From positions 5,458,501 through 5,522,500 of the forward strand of contig NC_088309.1 in NCBI RefSeq assembly GCF_910592395.1: a DNA stretch of 64,000 bases, in the 5' to 3' direction. The DNA is from Lineus longissimus (Eukaryota > Nemertea > Pilidiophora > Heteronemertea > Lineidae). The translations under genes were made by a program, and so were the position numbers. Below the pieces are notes generated by a model, which ran no database searches, was not told where the DNA came from, and saw only the letters and a list, made by a program, of their open reading frames with translations. This document shows, piece by piece, positions 26,040-36,835 of the stretch; within the stretch, counting starts at the first letter, position 1; the number at the start of each line of letters is the position of its first letter.

Positions 26040-27510
26040 TGAGAGAGTTGTGACGGACCCATGTGCTGTGAGTTGTGACTCTTAGTCGTAGTCCAAGTTG
26101 GAGACGGTGAAGCGTTGACAGCATCTCAGTAATTGTTGGGCTTAAATGTCGCACATCTGATGTAGTAGAGTTGTGACAGTCTTGGACAGGCAGCCTAGAT
26201 TTGCTGTTAACTTATTTCGCAAAGACAAAGTCACAGCCATATGGTCCAAACTCGCAGTCTCCATTCTCGACAGAGCCAAAGTAGTGCTGAAGTCGATATG
26301 AACGTAACAACCGGTCATATCTGCAAAATCACAACCACTTACTCACTAAAGCCCTTCACTCCTCCGAGAGCATTGGCCGCTCGCACGTTTCCCCCATCGT
26401 CTTCTGTCCAAGGCGATCCTCTCCCTCGAGATCCTCCGAAGAGTGACCCATGGCCGTCATGTCACTCTCGAGATCCCCTTTTTCTCTTCCCTGTCGGTCC
26501 AGGTCAGAGCTTGACGGGTTATGCTGGATGGTGGTTTCCTCAGTGTACATGGTGTATGCCCAATGCATTCCACTGAGCGTCAACGGAGTATCTTGATCTC
26601 AAAGTCACAACCTAAGGTGCAATGTTTTATCAGTACCGGTTGTCGGCCTCCTAGGGGTATACAATACAGCAGTAAACAGGTAAAATGCGAAGGAGATCCA
26701 ACTGCACATGCCATTGACGCCTGCGGTAGTCATACAAGACATGGCCAACCTGCCGTGGAAGCATTCTCGGTCTTATGGGACGTTGCAATGTCAGACTTGT
26801 TTTTGATAAGGTTTTGCAGTGTCTTAGTATAGTGGACATGGTGGTCCCTTATCCAACAGTACTTTTGCAGTTAAGTTGTGACAGTGTCTTAGTCCTGGTG
26901 AATATGTCCACGTCTCACCTGTTGTCTGGAGTCGCTGTCCCACCCTTGCCCGCACAGCATCTCATCGTTGTGTCCCTTCAGGCGAATAACATTTGAGTGG
27001 GTTAATGGCTTCTCACAGCATGCCTCTCGAATAAATTCATTGAGTCACTATCATCAAAAAGAAGATGATACTAAGAGAAACATGCCCGAGGGCATTTTCC
27101 AGATTGACTGCTTTTGAACATTGTATCCCAGGAAGTTGGAAAGGCGCTTCAAACGCTAGCTTCATTCGACATAAGAATCTTAGTTGGCCTTAGGTATCCA
27201 ACTTTCTGTTGTGACAGGAGAGTGAAACTTTTTTTTAGTACTTGTCGGACACGAGTCGCGGTCTTTTAAGCCGAACTGTACAACTCACCCTTCGTTACGT
27301 CCCGAAAGTGTGTTACACCACTTGTCGGACATGGTTGTACCACGTACGCTGAGTTATGGAGGAGTCATATACCAGTGTGGTACGTCTAGCTAGCCATGTT
27401 TTTGTGTCATATACTCCTGGTTGTACTGTGCCTGATATCTGGTTGAGTTGTGATAATGTCTTCGTGCTGGTTGTGAAGGGGACTGACTAAAGTTGTGACG
27501 GAGTCGTATA
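26040..27510. repeat. Diverged repeats around the core GTTGTGAC
   Basis: The core AGTTGTGACRG, often followed by a GTCTTAGT/GTCTTCGT-like continuation and then CTGGT, recurs at about 26050, 26170, 26874, 27450 and 27492. CTTGTCGGACAYG occurs twice (about 27241 and 27320). The copies are irregularly spaced. They may be decayed monomers of a minisatellite-like or transposon-derived sequence. Confidence 0.35.
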
Positions 27511-27989
27511 GCAGTTTGTTCTTGTCATGGTTTCTAGTATGGGGGTGCTCGATTCCAGTAAAAGAATCAGATAGGGAAACGACTTAGTATTTGTCTTGAA
27601 ACACCGGGATCAAAGACCCTACTCGAAGACAAGCTGAGCTCGAGACAGTGAGACCACTAACTTTAACACGGTCTTCTTCATCAGTTTCGACGATGTACAG
27701 CATTGGGCGAAATGCGGAGTTTTGCAGCAGGTTCCAAAGAGCGATTACCAACCTCGTATCAATTGGCGTCTCCAGCACCCTTTTCCTCAGGAGATGCCTC
27801 TAGGGCATACATTCATGAACAACACAGTCGCCCACTACCCACCATCACCGAGTCCCGTGAACAGTCATGAGCCATATTCTCATACCCGATACCGATGTTT
27901 TGTCTGCGTTTGACATCAACGAGTTCTGTTATTTGACAGTAATATCCTTATTCAATTGTCTAAGCATCAGTACTGAACGATACCTTTTC

Positions 27990-28004
27990 AATAAAATCTT
28001 TATT
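27990..28004. terminator. Palindromic double polyadenylation signal
   Basis: AATAAAATCTTTATT gives AATAAA on the plus strand (27990-27995) and AATAAA on the minus strand (28004-27999). The minus-strand hexamer overlaps the stop codon of the small minus-strand ORF at 28000-28200. The arrangement could end transcripts arriving from both sides, but a chance palindrome is possible. Confidence 0.4.
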
Positions 28005-28200
28005 TTGCGCCCCGAGTTATCTCAGAGATTACGTACCGATGCAGTGACCCGGGTGTAGTGAGATCGACGGACCGCCGAAAACCCATCAGCAACTTGATCC
28101 AATCTTTATGCGATACACGACCACGGCGTTGATTGTGGACAGAAACCATGGTCACCACCAACCCAACAAACACCGAAGTTATATGATATTTGCGAAACAA
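28000..28200 (-). CDS. Possible small secreted peptide, 66 aa
   Basis: The minus-strand ORF begins MFRKYH and continues with a hydrophobic stretch (ITSVFVGLVVTMVSV) that looks like a signal peptide. A basic, cysteine-free remainder follows (QRRGR, KDWIKLLMGFRR, ending TRGAK). The stop codon overlaps an AATAAA signal. The ORF starts about 110 bases from the divergent channel gene at 28312, so the two could share a promoter. The size and basic pairs recall neuropeptide precursors, but I recognise no family, and an ORF this short could be chance. Confidence 0.35.
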   Translation of the reverse strand: MFRKYHITSVFVGLVVTMVSVHNQRRGRVSHKDWIKLLMGFRRSVDLTTPGSLHRYVISEITRGAK

Positions 28201-28311
28201 TCATCAATGACTGACACTAACGTGCGTTCTAGTATGATTTATCCCTGATAATCATTATTTCCGTCTCCAAATGGTTTGTAAATATGATGGTGGGTACAGA
28301 GAAGCAACAGG

Positions 28312-30102
28312 ATGTCATCATTGACCATGACGGCATCCGCTCCAGATGTGACTGACGAGGCACAGGATTCGATGACGCGAATGGCTGTAGAATCAATGAC
28401 TCCAGTAGTTACGAAAATGTCGATGCCTTGGATAAGATCGTGGCAGCGGAGGCTTCTGAGGTCAATTACACAGGACAATGTTTCGGACGTGCTGGAGGAT
28501 TACCCAGCGCATATACCAACGTTTCTGAATACGATAATAACAGTTGAGAAACCAAATCAGACGAGTGCTGAAGATAAAGCCAGTTCATCGCCAGTAGATT
28601 TCGGAAGACCGATCTTCTACGCCGCGATCCATGGCCAAGTTGTAGCGGTGAAGACTATGCATGAATACGGTGCGGATCTCTTCGCCAAAGAGAAAGGTAT
28701 GACCGTAGTTCACGCACTATGCCTTGCTGCTGCTTTCAAACCCGATAGAGAGCGGGCGCTCAGTGCTGTTTATGAAAAGATACTTCACATACTGAATACA
28801 CCTTCTGAAAGAAAACGGATGCTGTACGCTGAAGACGAGGATGGTCTTCGCCCGCTAGAACTCGCTGCAAAACTTTCCGCGTTTCGTCTTCTGTTGTGCA
28901 TCATCGAAACTGAAGACGTCTACAAGTCCGTGGTCTCAGAGTCTCTTATGTCGCGTAAGAATCGTTACAATGTTACCGAATATCAAAGTTATACTCAGGA
29001 CTCTCGGCGCATTTTTCATCCCTTAACTCTTTTGTCGAATAATATAAGGGAGAGCGATGTTGACAAAGATGGCTGCTTGGAAGTTCTACACCACAGTTTA
29101 TTTAGAAAGTGGGCCGCAGCGGAGTTTCGTTACATGTGGTTTTTCATATGTGTACAAGTGATTTTCACTCTGGCAATGGTGTTCGCTTTCCGATACCTCG
29201 ACCCAAATATCGACAAAAACGAATGCGTAAATCAAGGCTGGAATGAAACAAGTGCCAATAGTATGATACTTACCCCAAGAACGAAGAGCATCCTATTTTA
29301 TTCATTAGTGGGAACTTACATACTACTTACGTTCATCACGTGGATTCTTGTCTTTGTGGCGCTGATAACAACGCCGCGAATCAGGACGCGGTTCATTCTC
29401 CCAAAGGAATTACGAAAAGGTGACCCTAAGTTGATTCGGAACGATCAGTTTGCGATCATAGAATGCGTTAACAACATCCTAACCATCATCTACTGTGTGG
29501 TTGCTAATCCAGATATACATTCAGGACAAATCGGAGAAGGTACCTTTATAATCCGACTAATCATCCAAGTGACCTTCTGGTGGATGCTGCTATTCTATGT
29601 CCAAATATTACCACTGGTTGGTCACATGGTTATGGGCATCTTCAGGTGTCTGAAAACCTTCTTGCATTTCTGCACAATATTCGTGCTGTTTTTCTGCGCA
29701 ACCGCGGAGGCTGTGAGCTCGATTGCAGTATATTATTGCGCCGAACAGTTTGGCTTTGCGTCGTTCTTCGAAAGTTACTACGCCACCTTTCTAATCATGT
29801 TGAACATGCTGGACACAAGTATTGGCAACTCTGGACGACCACTTCCCATCGTGTTAGTCCATGTTTACGCTGTAAATTTTCTCGTCATTTTGTTGATTAA
29901 CTTCCTGATCGCCATTCTGTCCGAGGAAGTAGCCAAGATTGAGAAGAAGAGGTACGTCCTACAGTTAGTAACCCGGATTTACGTCAACATGAATTTCGAC
30001 ATAGTCAGATTGGGGCTTCAACGCATAAGTGCATGTAAACCGCATGGCTGCAAGAAACAGACCCTCGCCACCTTTATAGAATGTGACGAATTTACATACT
30101 AA
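28312..30102 (+). CDS. Intronless ankyrin-repeat, six-TM TRP-like cation channel, 596 aa
   Basis: A single uninterrupted reading frame. Residues about 1-60 are Met/Thr/Ser-rich. Residues 97-200 carry at least two ankyrin-type repeats (GRPIFYAAIHGQVVAVKTMH..GADL; DEDGLRPLELAAKLSA). Then come six hydrophobic segments: S1 about 274-294, S2 326-352, S3 379-398, S4 411-430, S5 446-472, S6 512-536. A pore-loop-like stretch lies between S5 and S6 (about 483-505, FFESYYATFLIMLNML). The S6 end reads NFLIAILSEEVAKIEKKR, typical of TRP channels (NLLIAM-like, then a charged helix). Ankyrin N-terminus plus ion-transport domain places it with TRP-like channels (TRPV/TRPA-like layout), but I cannot assign a subfamily, and no TRP-box tryptophan is obvious. 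It is shorter than most TRPs. The lack of introns among intron-rich neighbours suggests origin by retroposition or a lineage-specific single-exon family. Start chosen at the first ATG of the frame; ATGs at codons 6 and 21 are alternatives. Confidence 0.85.
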   Translation: MSSLTMTASAPDVTDEAQDSMTRMAVESMTPVVTKMSMPWIRSWQRRLLRSITQDNVSDVLEDYPAHIPTFLNTIITVEKPNQTSAEDKASSSPVDFGRPIFYAAIHGQVVAVKTMHEYGADLFAKEKGMTVVHALCLAAAFKPDRERALSAVYEKILHILNTPSERKRMLYAEDEDGLRPLELAAKLSAFRLLLCIIETEDVYKSVVSESLMSRKNRYNVTEYQSYTQDSRRIFHPLTLLSNNIRESDVDKDGCLEVLHHSLFRKWAAAEFRYMWFFICVQVIFTLAMVFAFRYLDPNIDKNECVNQGWNETSANSMILTPRTKSILFYSLVGTYILLTFITWILVFVALITTPRIRTRFILPKELRKGDPKLIRNDQFAIIECVNNILTIIYCVVANPDIHSGQIGEGTFIIRLIIQVTFWWMLLFYVQILPLVGHMVMGIFRCLKTFLHFCTIFVLFFCATAEAVSSIAVYYCAEQFGFASFFESYYATFLIMLNMLDTSIGNSGRPLPIVLVHVYAVNFLVILLINFLIAILSEEVAKIEKKRYVLQLVTRIYVNMNFDIVRLGLQRISACKPHGCKKQTLATFIECDEFTY

Positions 30103-30971
30103 TTATAGGGATCCATTGGTATCACACATTAGACTCCCTGTTCTGGTACAGAGACGGATGTTCTCCAACGAATGATCGAACATACACTCGCGAACGCACT
30201 CGAAACGTCAACGTGAACACCTATCCTGTTGTTCGACATCGTTATGAGAGGCCGAACATTTCGGGAGGTGTTTCCGTTAGTGTTCCGGCGGATTTGCGAA
30301 GACTCCCTATTCTCACACCACCTCGACAGTACAGGTCACGTGAGACTGGAATTAAACATATTGAACGAGGGAAACTTTGGGACGTTCTTGAGGGATGTTC
30401 TAGTAACCCCACTATTCAAAGTCACCCCATATGACGGTATTCATATAATCATATTATTGAACCGAAAATATAATTGCAGAAATGCTTTATTCGGGATGAC
30501 AATGACAAGTAACAGTCAAAGTAGCTATGACAGGAATGATATTGAAATTGCATCGCATAATATGTAATTTGCAATCGCCAAATCAATGTTTCGAAGCAAC
30601 AATTTAAATGTACATGTAGCATGTTTAGATCGTTACATGTGTACTGTATCGGTAAATTATGTTTTTCATGTAATTTTTAATTCGTTGATGTGTCTATCCA
30701 GAGTGTACATGGATGATAAGGTAAATTGGAATAAATTTCGTCGATGCAGTCGCAGGGTATATAAATCGAGATCGAATGTTACAAAACACTTCAATTTCTT
30801 TCGATATACTACAGGTACCATACGTGTAGGAGAGTCAATCAGATGACCTCGCAACCACTTCAAATGTCATCCGTATACAAAATGCCGATGTATCCTTTTG
30901 GTCGTTTCTACCTTTTCCGCTGCAGGATGCACTACCGAAAAATAGCTTTCCTCCAGTGTACAATATATAAT
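30103..30971. other. Intergenic between the channel gene and the PAN gene
   Basis: The channel gene (+) and PAN gene (-) converge here. AATAAA on the plus strand at 30730-30735 could serve the channel, and TTTATT at 30486-30491 (AATAAA on the minus strand) could serve the PAN gene, so their 3' ends may overlap. The ORFs at 30213-30567 overlap each other in two frames and show no domain. Confidence 0.4.
30486..30491 (-). terminator. Candidate polyadenylation signal for the PAN gene
   Basis: AATAAA on the minus strand (TTTATT on the plus strand), about 480 bases downstream of the stop codon at 30972-30974. Confidence 0.35.
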
Positions 30972-33900
30972 CTAATTCTTCTTCCCCTTTGCTTTAGCGT
31001 GTCCGGGGCTGGAACTTGACTTACCCCTCTGTTTCTTCTGTTTCTTATGCTTATTCTTACCAGATTCGTTACTAGAACTGGCGCTAGAGGAAGAACTCTC
31101 TGAAAATTAAAGTACACGTACATGTCACATGAACACTCATTATGTCCTTTGATAGTGCATTTTGACAGTTTTGAGAGATTTGCGATTTTATGCAACTTGA
31201 TTATTGGAAAACGTGAGTTTTCTTTCCTTAAGTCTATCAAACCATGAACGTAGGAACAGATTCGGATGAAGAATCAGTTTAGCATAGAAAATGTCGTTTT
31301 GACAAAAATGCCATGCCTTTTGTCTTTAATTAGAGTAGCATCTACTGAAGTGCAAGCAAGAATCCTATCTGGAGCTTTTTTTGAGACCAAATATCGAAGT
31401 ATCTGCGTGTCTCATGGGAAAACACACGAACATGTAGATGTAGCTGGTGAAATTGATAAAATATCTTTACTTGATGATGTTGAATTCGACGACTGGGCAC
31501 CATTGTTGGCTGCTCTTCTCAAACGCTTTCTCAGGCCTGTGATTTCGACATCTGGAGTGCAAAAAGGCTATAAAGTGACAACTTGGCTATTGAATGATAA
31601 CAACCGAGCTCGCCAACATGAGCCGCCACATGAAGCATCACCACTAAATTCAATTGTGGTATCTAGGTTTAACAGTACTAACAGAGTCGGATAGAAATCT
31701 GAGTTGAACATGTCTCCGTCGGCCGAATCCTGCTCATCTACGACGCATCTTACCCCTGTCCTGCACGCCATCGGACCAGCCCAACGTTACACAGACCACC
31801 TAAAGAATCGAGACGATACAGCTACAGGTACTGTCCAAGATTAACAGCGCTGCTGCTGAGACCGGCACAGCAATTAAGTGCAGCTTTTTATTCACAGTCG
31901 CTGTCATTTCTGTGTTTCGAATCCAAGGCAACTTGATTTTTCAGTCTTTACTTATTTAATTCTTTCCTTTAATTATTTGAGCCAGTATTAACAGCCTGTA
32001 TTTAGCAATCTTAAGATGAACAGTCTCGTTTAGGTGACGAATGCGCATATAGTCTTTTGTCGTCCACCGTAAAATTTGAGAAGAAGATGTTTTATCAAAA
32101 CGTTACGCGTATAACTTTGGAGAAAACCGATCGTCGATAAAAAAGCATTACATGTACAATGTACTTCGTACTTAGTCGTTCGTTGCCCCTCGTAAGGCTT
32201 GCGAAACCTGTCTATGGGTCACAATACATGCCATAAAGTATATGGAACATCCAATCTTTTGAATGCAGTAAACGTGCTACTTTTTTACTTACTGCAAGGA
32301 AGACGAATACGGCCAACAGCTCGACGCGCATCTTGCAATAATTGGTGTCTCTTCCCAAAGAAATCGAAAACAGACTTAGCAATGGGTGCTATCATTCAGT
32401 ATATATATACCAATCTGAAATCCAAGCCTAAAGTAAAGTCAACAAGTTACGATCTGACAAGTAATTCTTCCATTATTTTAATGGCCACTGGTATTAAAAC
32501 TATATTTACATTTGCATTTCTACTTTGTCGTGTTTGTGTTATGAACGCAGGCATTGTCTACCCGGCTTCATTTGCAAGTATTTCGTTCCACTGATACTTC
32601 ATTTATTTGACAGATAAGTTTAACTATTGGATATTCCACACAAAAGCAAACAGAAGACGGCAACATTGTTGTTACAGTAGATATTTTTATAAACAACCGA
32701 TCAAGCCGGGACTACTATAAACTGTTAGCGCTTAATTGATACACGCCATTCTCCCAACGGAAACTGCGTTTCAAAACGTTTGAAACATTCGATAATCATG
32801 TACCTGACACAGCGGTGTTCAAACAACGGTAACTTCCTGTTGAATACTCAATGAGCCTCGGGTAAAGTGTATCACCTTCAGTTAGTCTACTATTCACAGC
32901 TCAAGCTCATCCGCACAATAACTATTATCCACGGGTGGCCATATTAGGATTACCGTAAGTTCTAATTCAGGGCTCGTATAAAATGCATCTACACTAGTTT
33001 CTCGGCGGATTGTGCCCAAAAAATATGTCAAGTTTGAGGTGTTTTAGATAGAAAATTAGATTGAACTGGAGGTATTGGTTGTCCCACCAAACTCGGTGGG
33101 AATTGTCAGTTCGCCCAAAACCTCGGCTGTTGCATCGAGTTTGGCCTGCATTTAACTGGGCTCCACACCTTTGGTATTTGGTGAGATCACGGATGCCATG
33201 TATTTATCCGTGGTGAGACAACCATCTTGAAGCCAAGAGCACGAATAATGCAAGTTTTGCTACCCCCGAGCAATGAAACAACGAAGTACATGTACGCACT
33301 CTATTGACGACTTTTCAGAAACATTTCTCCGATTCCTCGAACGACTGTATACCGGCAAGATGATTTACGAGGGGATGTCGTGTAGATGAATAAGAACGGA
33401 CTTGTGATAACACGACAGACCTTCGTGGTTTCTACTTCGTCGTTAGAGGTTGCGAAACCTGCCAAATGACGGAAAGATAAATAATGTGGCAAACGAAAGG
33501 CACAGTTAACCGTCTTTCGTTAGACGCCAGTATCCCTACTCCCATAGAGTTCATATGATGTCAGAGCAGGGAGTGTCCCAAGAGTATCAACATGTAACGT
33601 GTTTATCAAATGACACGACTGGGCGCCATCGACACCAAATGCCGAACAGTAAATCCTGTCAGCACAGCGAAGAGCACATTCCTCAATACTGGTGACTGTG
33701 TAAACCCCCACAACCTTTCCGATCGAAGGCTTGGGCACACTGAAGAATAACACAGAGGCGACGGTTGTGTCTGAAAATAAGAAATGATGTTGAAATTTAC
33801 AACAAACCGCATATCGAATTGCTCTCATATAGCATAAAGAGTTTAATTATAGAGTCAACCGAAACAACAAGAAATACGTGTATCCGTATACAAAATATGG

Positions 33901-34707
33901 GGAGTAGAAAACCTATTGCATCATCAACCAAACTTCATCAACAACTTGTAGGTACACCATTGGCGAAGCTGCTCCCAGTTTGCTATTTACCGTACCGAAC
34001 ACCGAACACCGTACTGTACCGAACACCGAACACCGTACCCACCTTTTTTGTCCAGTACACTAAAATGCGGGTCGTCTTTCAACACTACAGATGTACAAGA
34101 CTTGTTCTTCAGCCAGCATCCGCGGGTACTCTGATACTGGAATGCAACGCATTCGCCACTTTTCGAGCACATCCGAGCACATTCATAAACGGTACAGTCG
34201 GTGAATACTGCTATGTCGTTGCCGGGGCAGTCACCCTGTCGCCAACTATAACCAGGAAGGTCTACGAGAAAAATACACCGTGTCAAAAGTATTCAAAACA
34301 TGTGGATGTATTTACTATGCAGTCATAAAACATAAGAACGAATACACGACACTACACGACAGTACACGGTGAAGTAGCCTACATTGTAACCCGGTGATGA
34401 ACCATGTAAAGTACAGGGTGTTCTATTCAGTTGCAATGCCTAAAAAGGTTGCTCGAAGCTATCGAGCTGATGATTTAGTTGATACTCGATGATGATCTGA
34501 TGATTTTGGCTGTCGGCATTTTTTGGATATCTATATAATGCATATATATATTTTTTCAGATTTGCAGAAGAACTCGCTAATGGTAACAGTTTTCCCCCAC
34601 CAACCCCCTCCCACCCGAGAGTATGACGAACAGATGATTATCATACCTATTACACCAGAGGTACTCCTTATAGAAGCCACCGCAAGTAAAGCCAGCATGA
34701 ACCACAT
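30972..34707 (-). CDS. Secreted two-PAN/Apple-domain protein with Ser/Lys-rich tail, 212 aa
   Basis: Preferred model, minus strand: exons 34707-34647, 34261-34043, 33770-33540 and 31099-30972, all introns phase 1, 213 codons. Exon 1 codes a signal peptide (MWFMLALLAVASIRS). Exon 2 codes the first PAN/Apple-like domain (CTVYECARMCSKSGECVAFQY, CWLKNKSC). Exon 3 codes the second (IEECALRCADRIYCSAFGV, ending SYELYG). Exon 4 codes KSSSSSASSS and then a Lys/Gln-rich tail ending GKKN. PAN domains bind proteins or sugars and occur in secreted or surface proteins; each module here is one symmetric 1-1 exon. Doubts: the exon 3 donor (A|GTAGGG) is mediocre. If unused, the frame stops at 33520, giving 176 aa without the tail. 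Exon 1 also has an alternative donor in the same phase (TCTG|GTGTAA). The tail exon could belong to another gene. Partner and function unknown. Confidence 0.65.
33441..33461 (+). repeat. Dispersed motif TTGCGAAACCTG
   Basis: This is one of four same-orientation copies of a short sequence. CTTGCGAAACCTG is exact at 22628-22640 and 32198-32210, TTGCGAAACCTG at 33450-33461, and a diverged form (CTTGCAGAACCAG) lies at about 48120-48132. In the last three the motif is preceded by TTCGT...TCGT-type sequence. Probably the edge of a transposon-derived repeat, unnamed. Confidence 0.5.
33992..34039. repeat. 24-bp unit repeated twice in tandem
   Basis: GTACCGAACACCGAACACCGTACT (33992-34015) is followed by the same unit with one change (34016-34039). 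Each unit contains the smaller repeat CCGAACA twice. It lies in the intron just after the donor of the first PAN exon. Confidence 0.85.
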
Positions 34708-36835
34708 GTCCGGACCTGAAGAGAGAGATTTGTCCTAAAACGATGAATTATCTCGGTGATCATGAGCCAACAACGGGGAAAACAAAATGTTTGCGGTTGC
34801 TCCTCGTCGTCGAATCGATGCGGGTAATAATACAGGCTGGGTCGTACTATTTCGTTAGGAGCACCGTCCATGAAGTTGGTCCACCGGATAAATTACCATG
34901 CCATGAATTTTGTTAGCTCGCCAAGAAACAACTTACCTTTACGATTCCGCCGATGTAAAGTGTAACAGAAGTCATTGACCATCTGCATTAATATCTTGTA
35001 TTAAGTGTTCGGACACATTAATTCTGTCAAACTTGGTAAAGGAAGCAAAGTTATACTGATGTCATAGTAACGATACTGTAACATAACTTCATATTGACTC
35101 TAGTTATTGCTGGTTTTCCGTCACCGGTTTTCCGTCCTGGAGTGGTTTCGTTTGCTTAATGATACAGCAATGTTTGATAAAATTGCGTAAGAAAGCGTCA
35201 GATACATGTAAACAAACGAATCAGGCAGCGGAAACTGAATGAACCGTTTGATATTGCAACAGGACCGAGATACTCGAATAATGACCCATCGCACACATAT
35301 GAAACCATCTTTTTTTCGACTCTGCTTGCCGTGCTACATGTCTATGTTTACCAATTGGATGCTTCGTTTTCCCGAACTTATTACATTACGTGATCTCTCT
35401 TGATGAGAAAATAAAAAGAGTGGTGACTTCAGTTTACTCATATAAGTTTATTGTTTGTAGGTTTCGCTGGACGTATAATTAACAGGCTAAGCCATCTTGC
35501 TATCCAGTGCATGCATTTTCTACAGAATCCCTTGTTTTTCATACTCTGGCCAGTTTTAGACAAAGTACCAAGTTAATAAATAAAGCTTAATCTATGAATG
35601 ATAAATTCCGACCACTGCATCGATTAGCTATTTCGGCGGGTGGATAAAATTGGATATTCTTTAGAAAGGAATGAAAATCTAAGATGATAAGCCACTGGGG
35701 CTTACCGAAATGGCTTAAAGGCCTCTCAACAAACGATTTTTTCTCTCGAAATATGGCAATACACTTCTGTGCTATGAGCATGATCAGTACACATGTACAG
35801 GTAGGCCTTTAGAATCAGAACTAGCGCTTTTTTCATTATCGTGCAAGAATCCCAGACGGAACGGAAGTGGTGAAAAGAATAATAAATTTTTTCAATGATT
35901 GAGTTCACCAATAGACTATTGAAGCCAGCCGTTTTGCGACAGTACTGAAGTAGATCGATCACTTCGAGAGAATGGGTAAAAATCACGAGGTTAATGGAAA
36001 AAAAGCCTTCATTAGGTCAGCAAAGCCCAATTCTTGACTTGGCTTTTTGACAATGTCAAACTCTATCATTGTTACTTACACACGACCTGAAGAGTTACGC
36101 TCTTGTCGATTACATGTATATATATGTGCATTTTACTACATGTAACCCAAAATCATAAAAAAGGGACTTGGACCATCTTCTTCCTATACAACCATGTAGC
36201 GTCTTTCGTAAGTTGCTTTTGGAGGCTGACCGGTATAAGTTTTGGTTATAGTGCAACTGTTTTAGTTGTTATTTTCTGACCAGCAGATAACCGTAGTTGG
36301 TAATCTCTCGCCCCTATGTGGTTAATAAGCTCACTCAAAGCCCCCTCCAGCGACACAACACATTCAATAGTTTCCAGTAAATAAGATTCAGAATATAATA
36401 GAAAATAATGAATCCAATTTAGAAATATCATCCCTTAAATGTCGAAATCTGCAAAATGATATGAATATGTGCATACTACATGTACACCTTCTTCTTGCAA
36501 GTAATGTCGGGATAATCATTCAAGGAGCGAGTCCTAATCATTTTCGTCTCCACGGCGGTGGCCACTTCATAAGAAAAGAACGGTTTACTACATGTATGAA
36601 CGGAAAATTTAAAGAACTTCAGGACCTGTGATGAAAAGCTTCTGTAGTGACTAGGGCATTTTTTACATGTACCAGGAATGGACGTTTAGCTCATCAACGT
36701 GTGGTACGGAACATTTTGAGAACCAGTTTAGGACCAGTGATTTGCCGACAGCTGTTGAATTCAAGTATCCGAGTTATTTCTCCAGGAAACAGGATCTGAC
36801 TAAAGCGCTAGGCGAATCGGTTCCTATAACGCAGG
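34708..36835. other. Intergenic between the PAN and FTP genes
   Basis: The PAN gene (-) and FTP gene (+) diverge from this 2.1-kb stretch, which should contain both promoters. I see no coding exon. TACATGTA is unusually frequent near its right end (36112, 36138, 36478, 36589, 36663), just upstream of the FTP gene. Confidence 0.4.

Larger units (their letters stand above)
21291..27988. other. Gene-poor stretch with diverged repeats
   Basis: About 6.7 kb without a gene I can support. Short ORFs on both strands (for example 25134-25490 and 25713-26154, minus) have no recognisable domain and no splice context that joins them. The stretch contains a partial duplication at 23457-23875 and several diverged copies of a GTTGTGAC-containing sequence at about 26040-27510. 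A dispersed motif (CTTGCGAAACCTG, 22628-22640) also occurs elsewhere in the window. Confidence 0.4.

Noticed and set aside
25134-26154. Series of minus-strand ORFs, considered as a decayed coding sequence
   Set aside because: Frames are short and mutually inconsistent, with no family motif and no GT-AG path that joins them.
30213-30567. Overlapping ORFs after the channel gene
   Set aside because: They overlap in two frames, follow the stop codon without splice signals, and show no domain.
31266-31694. 142-codon plus-strand ORF
   Set aside because: No recognisable domain or splice partners; it lies opposite the inferred PAN intron. It could be a fragment of something, but nothing supports it.
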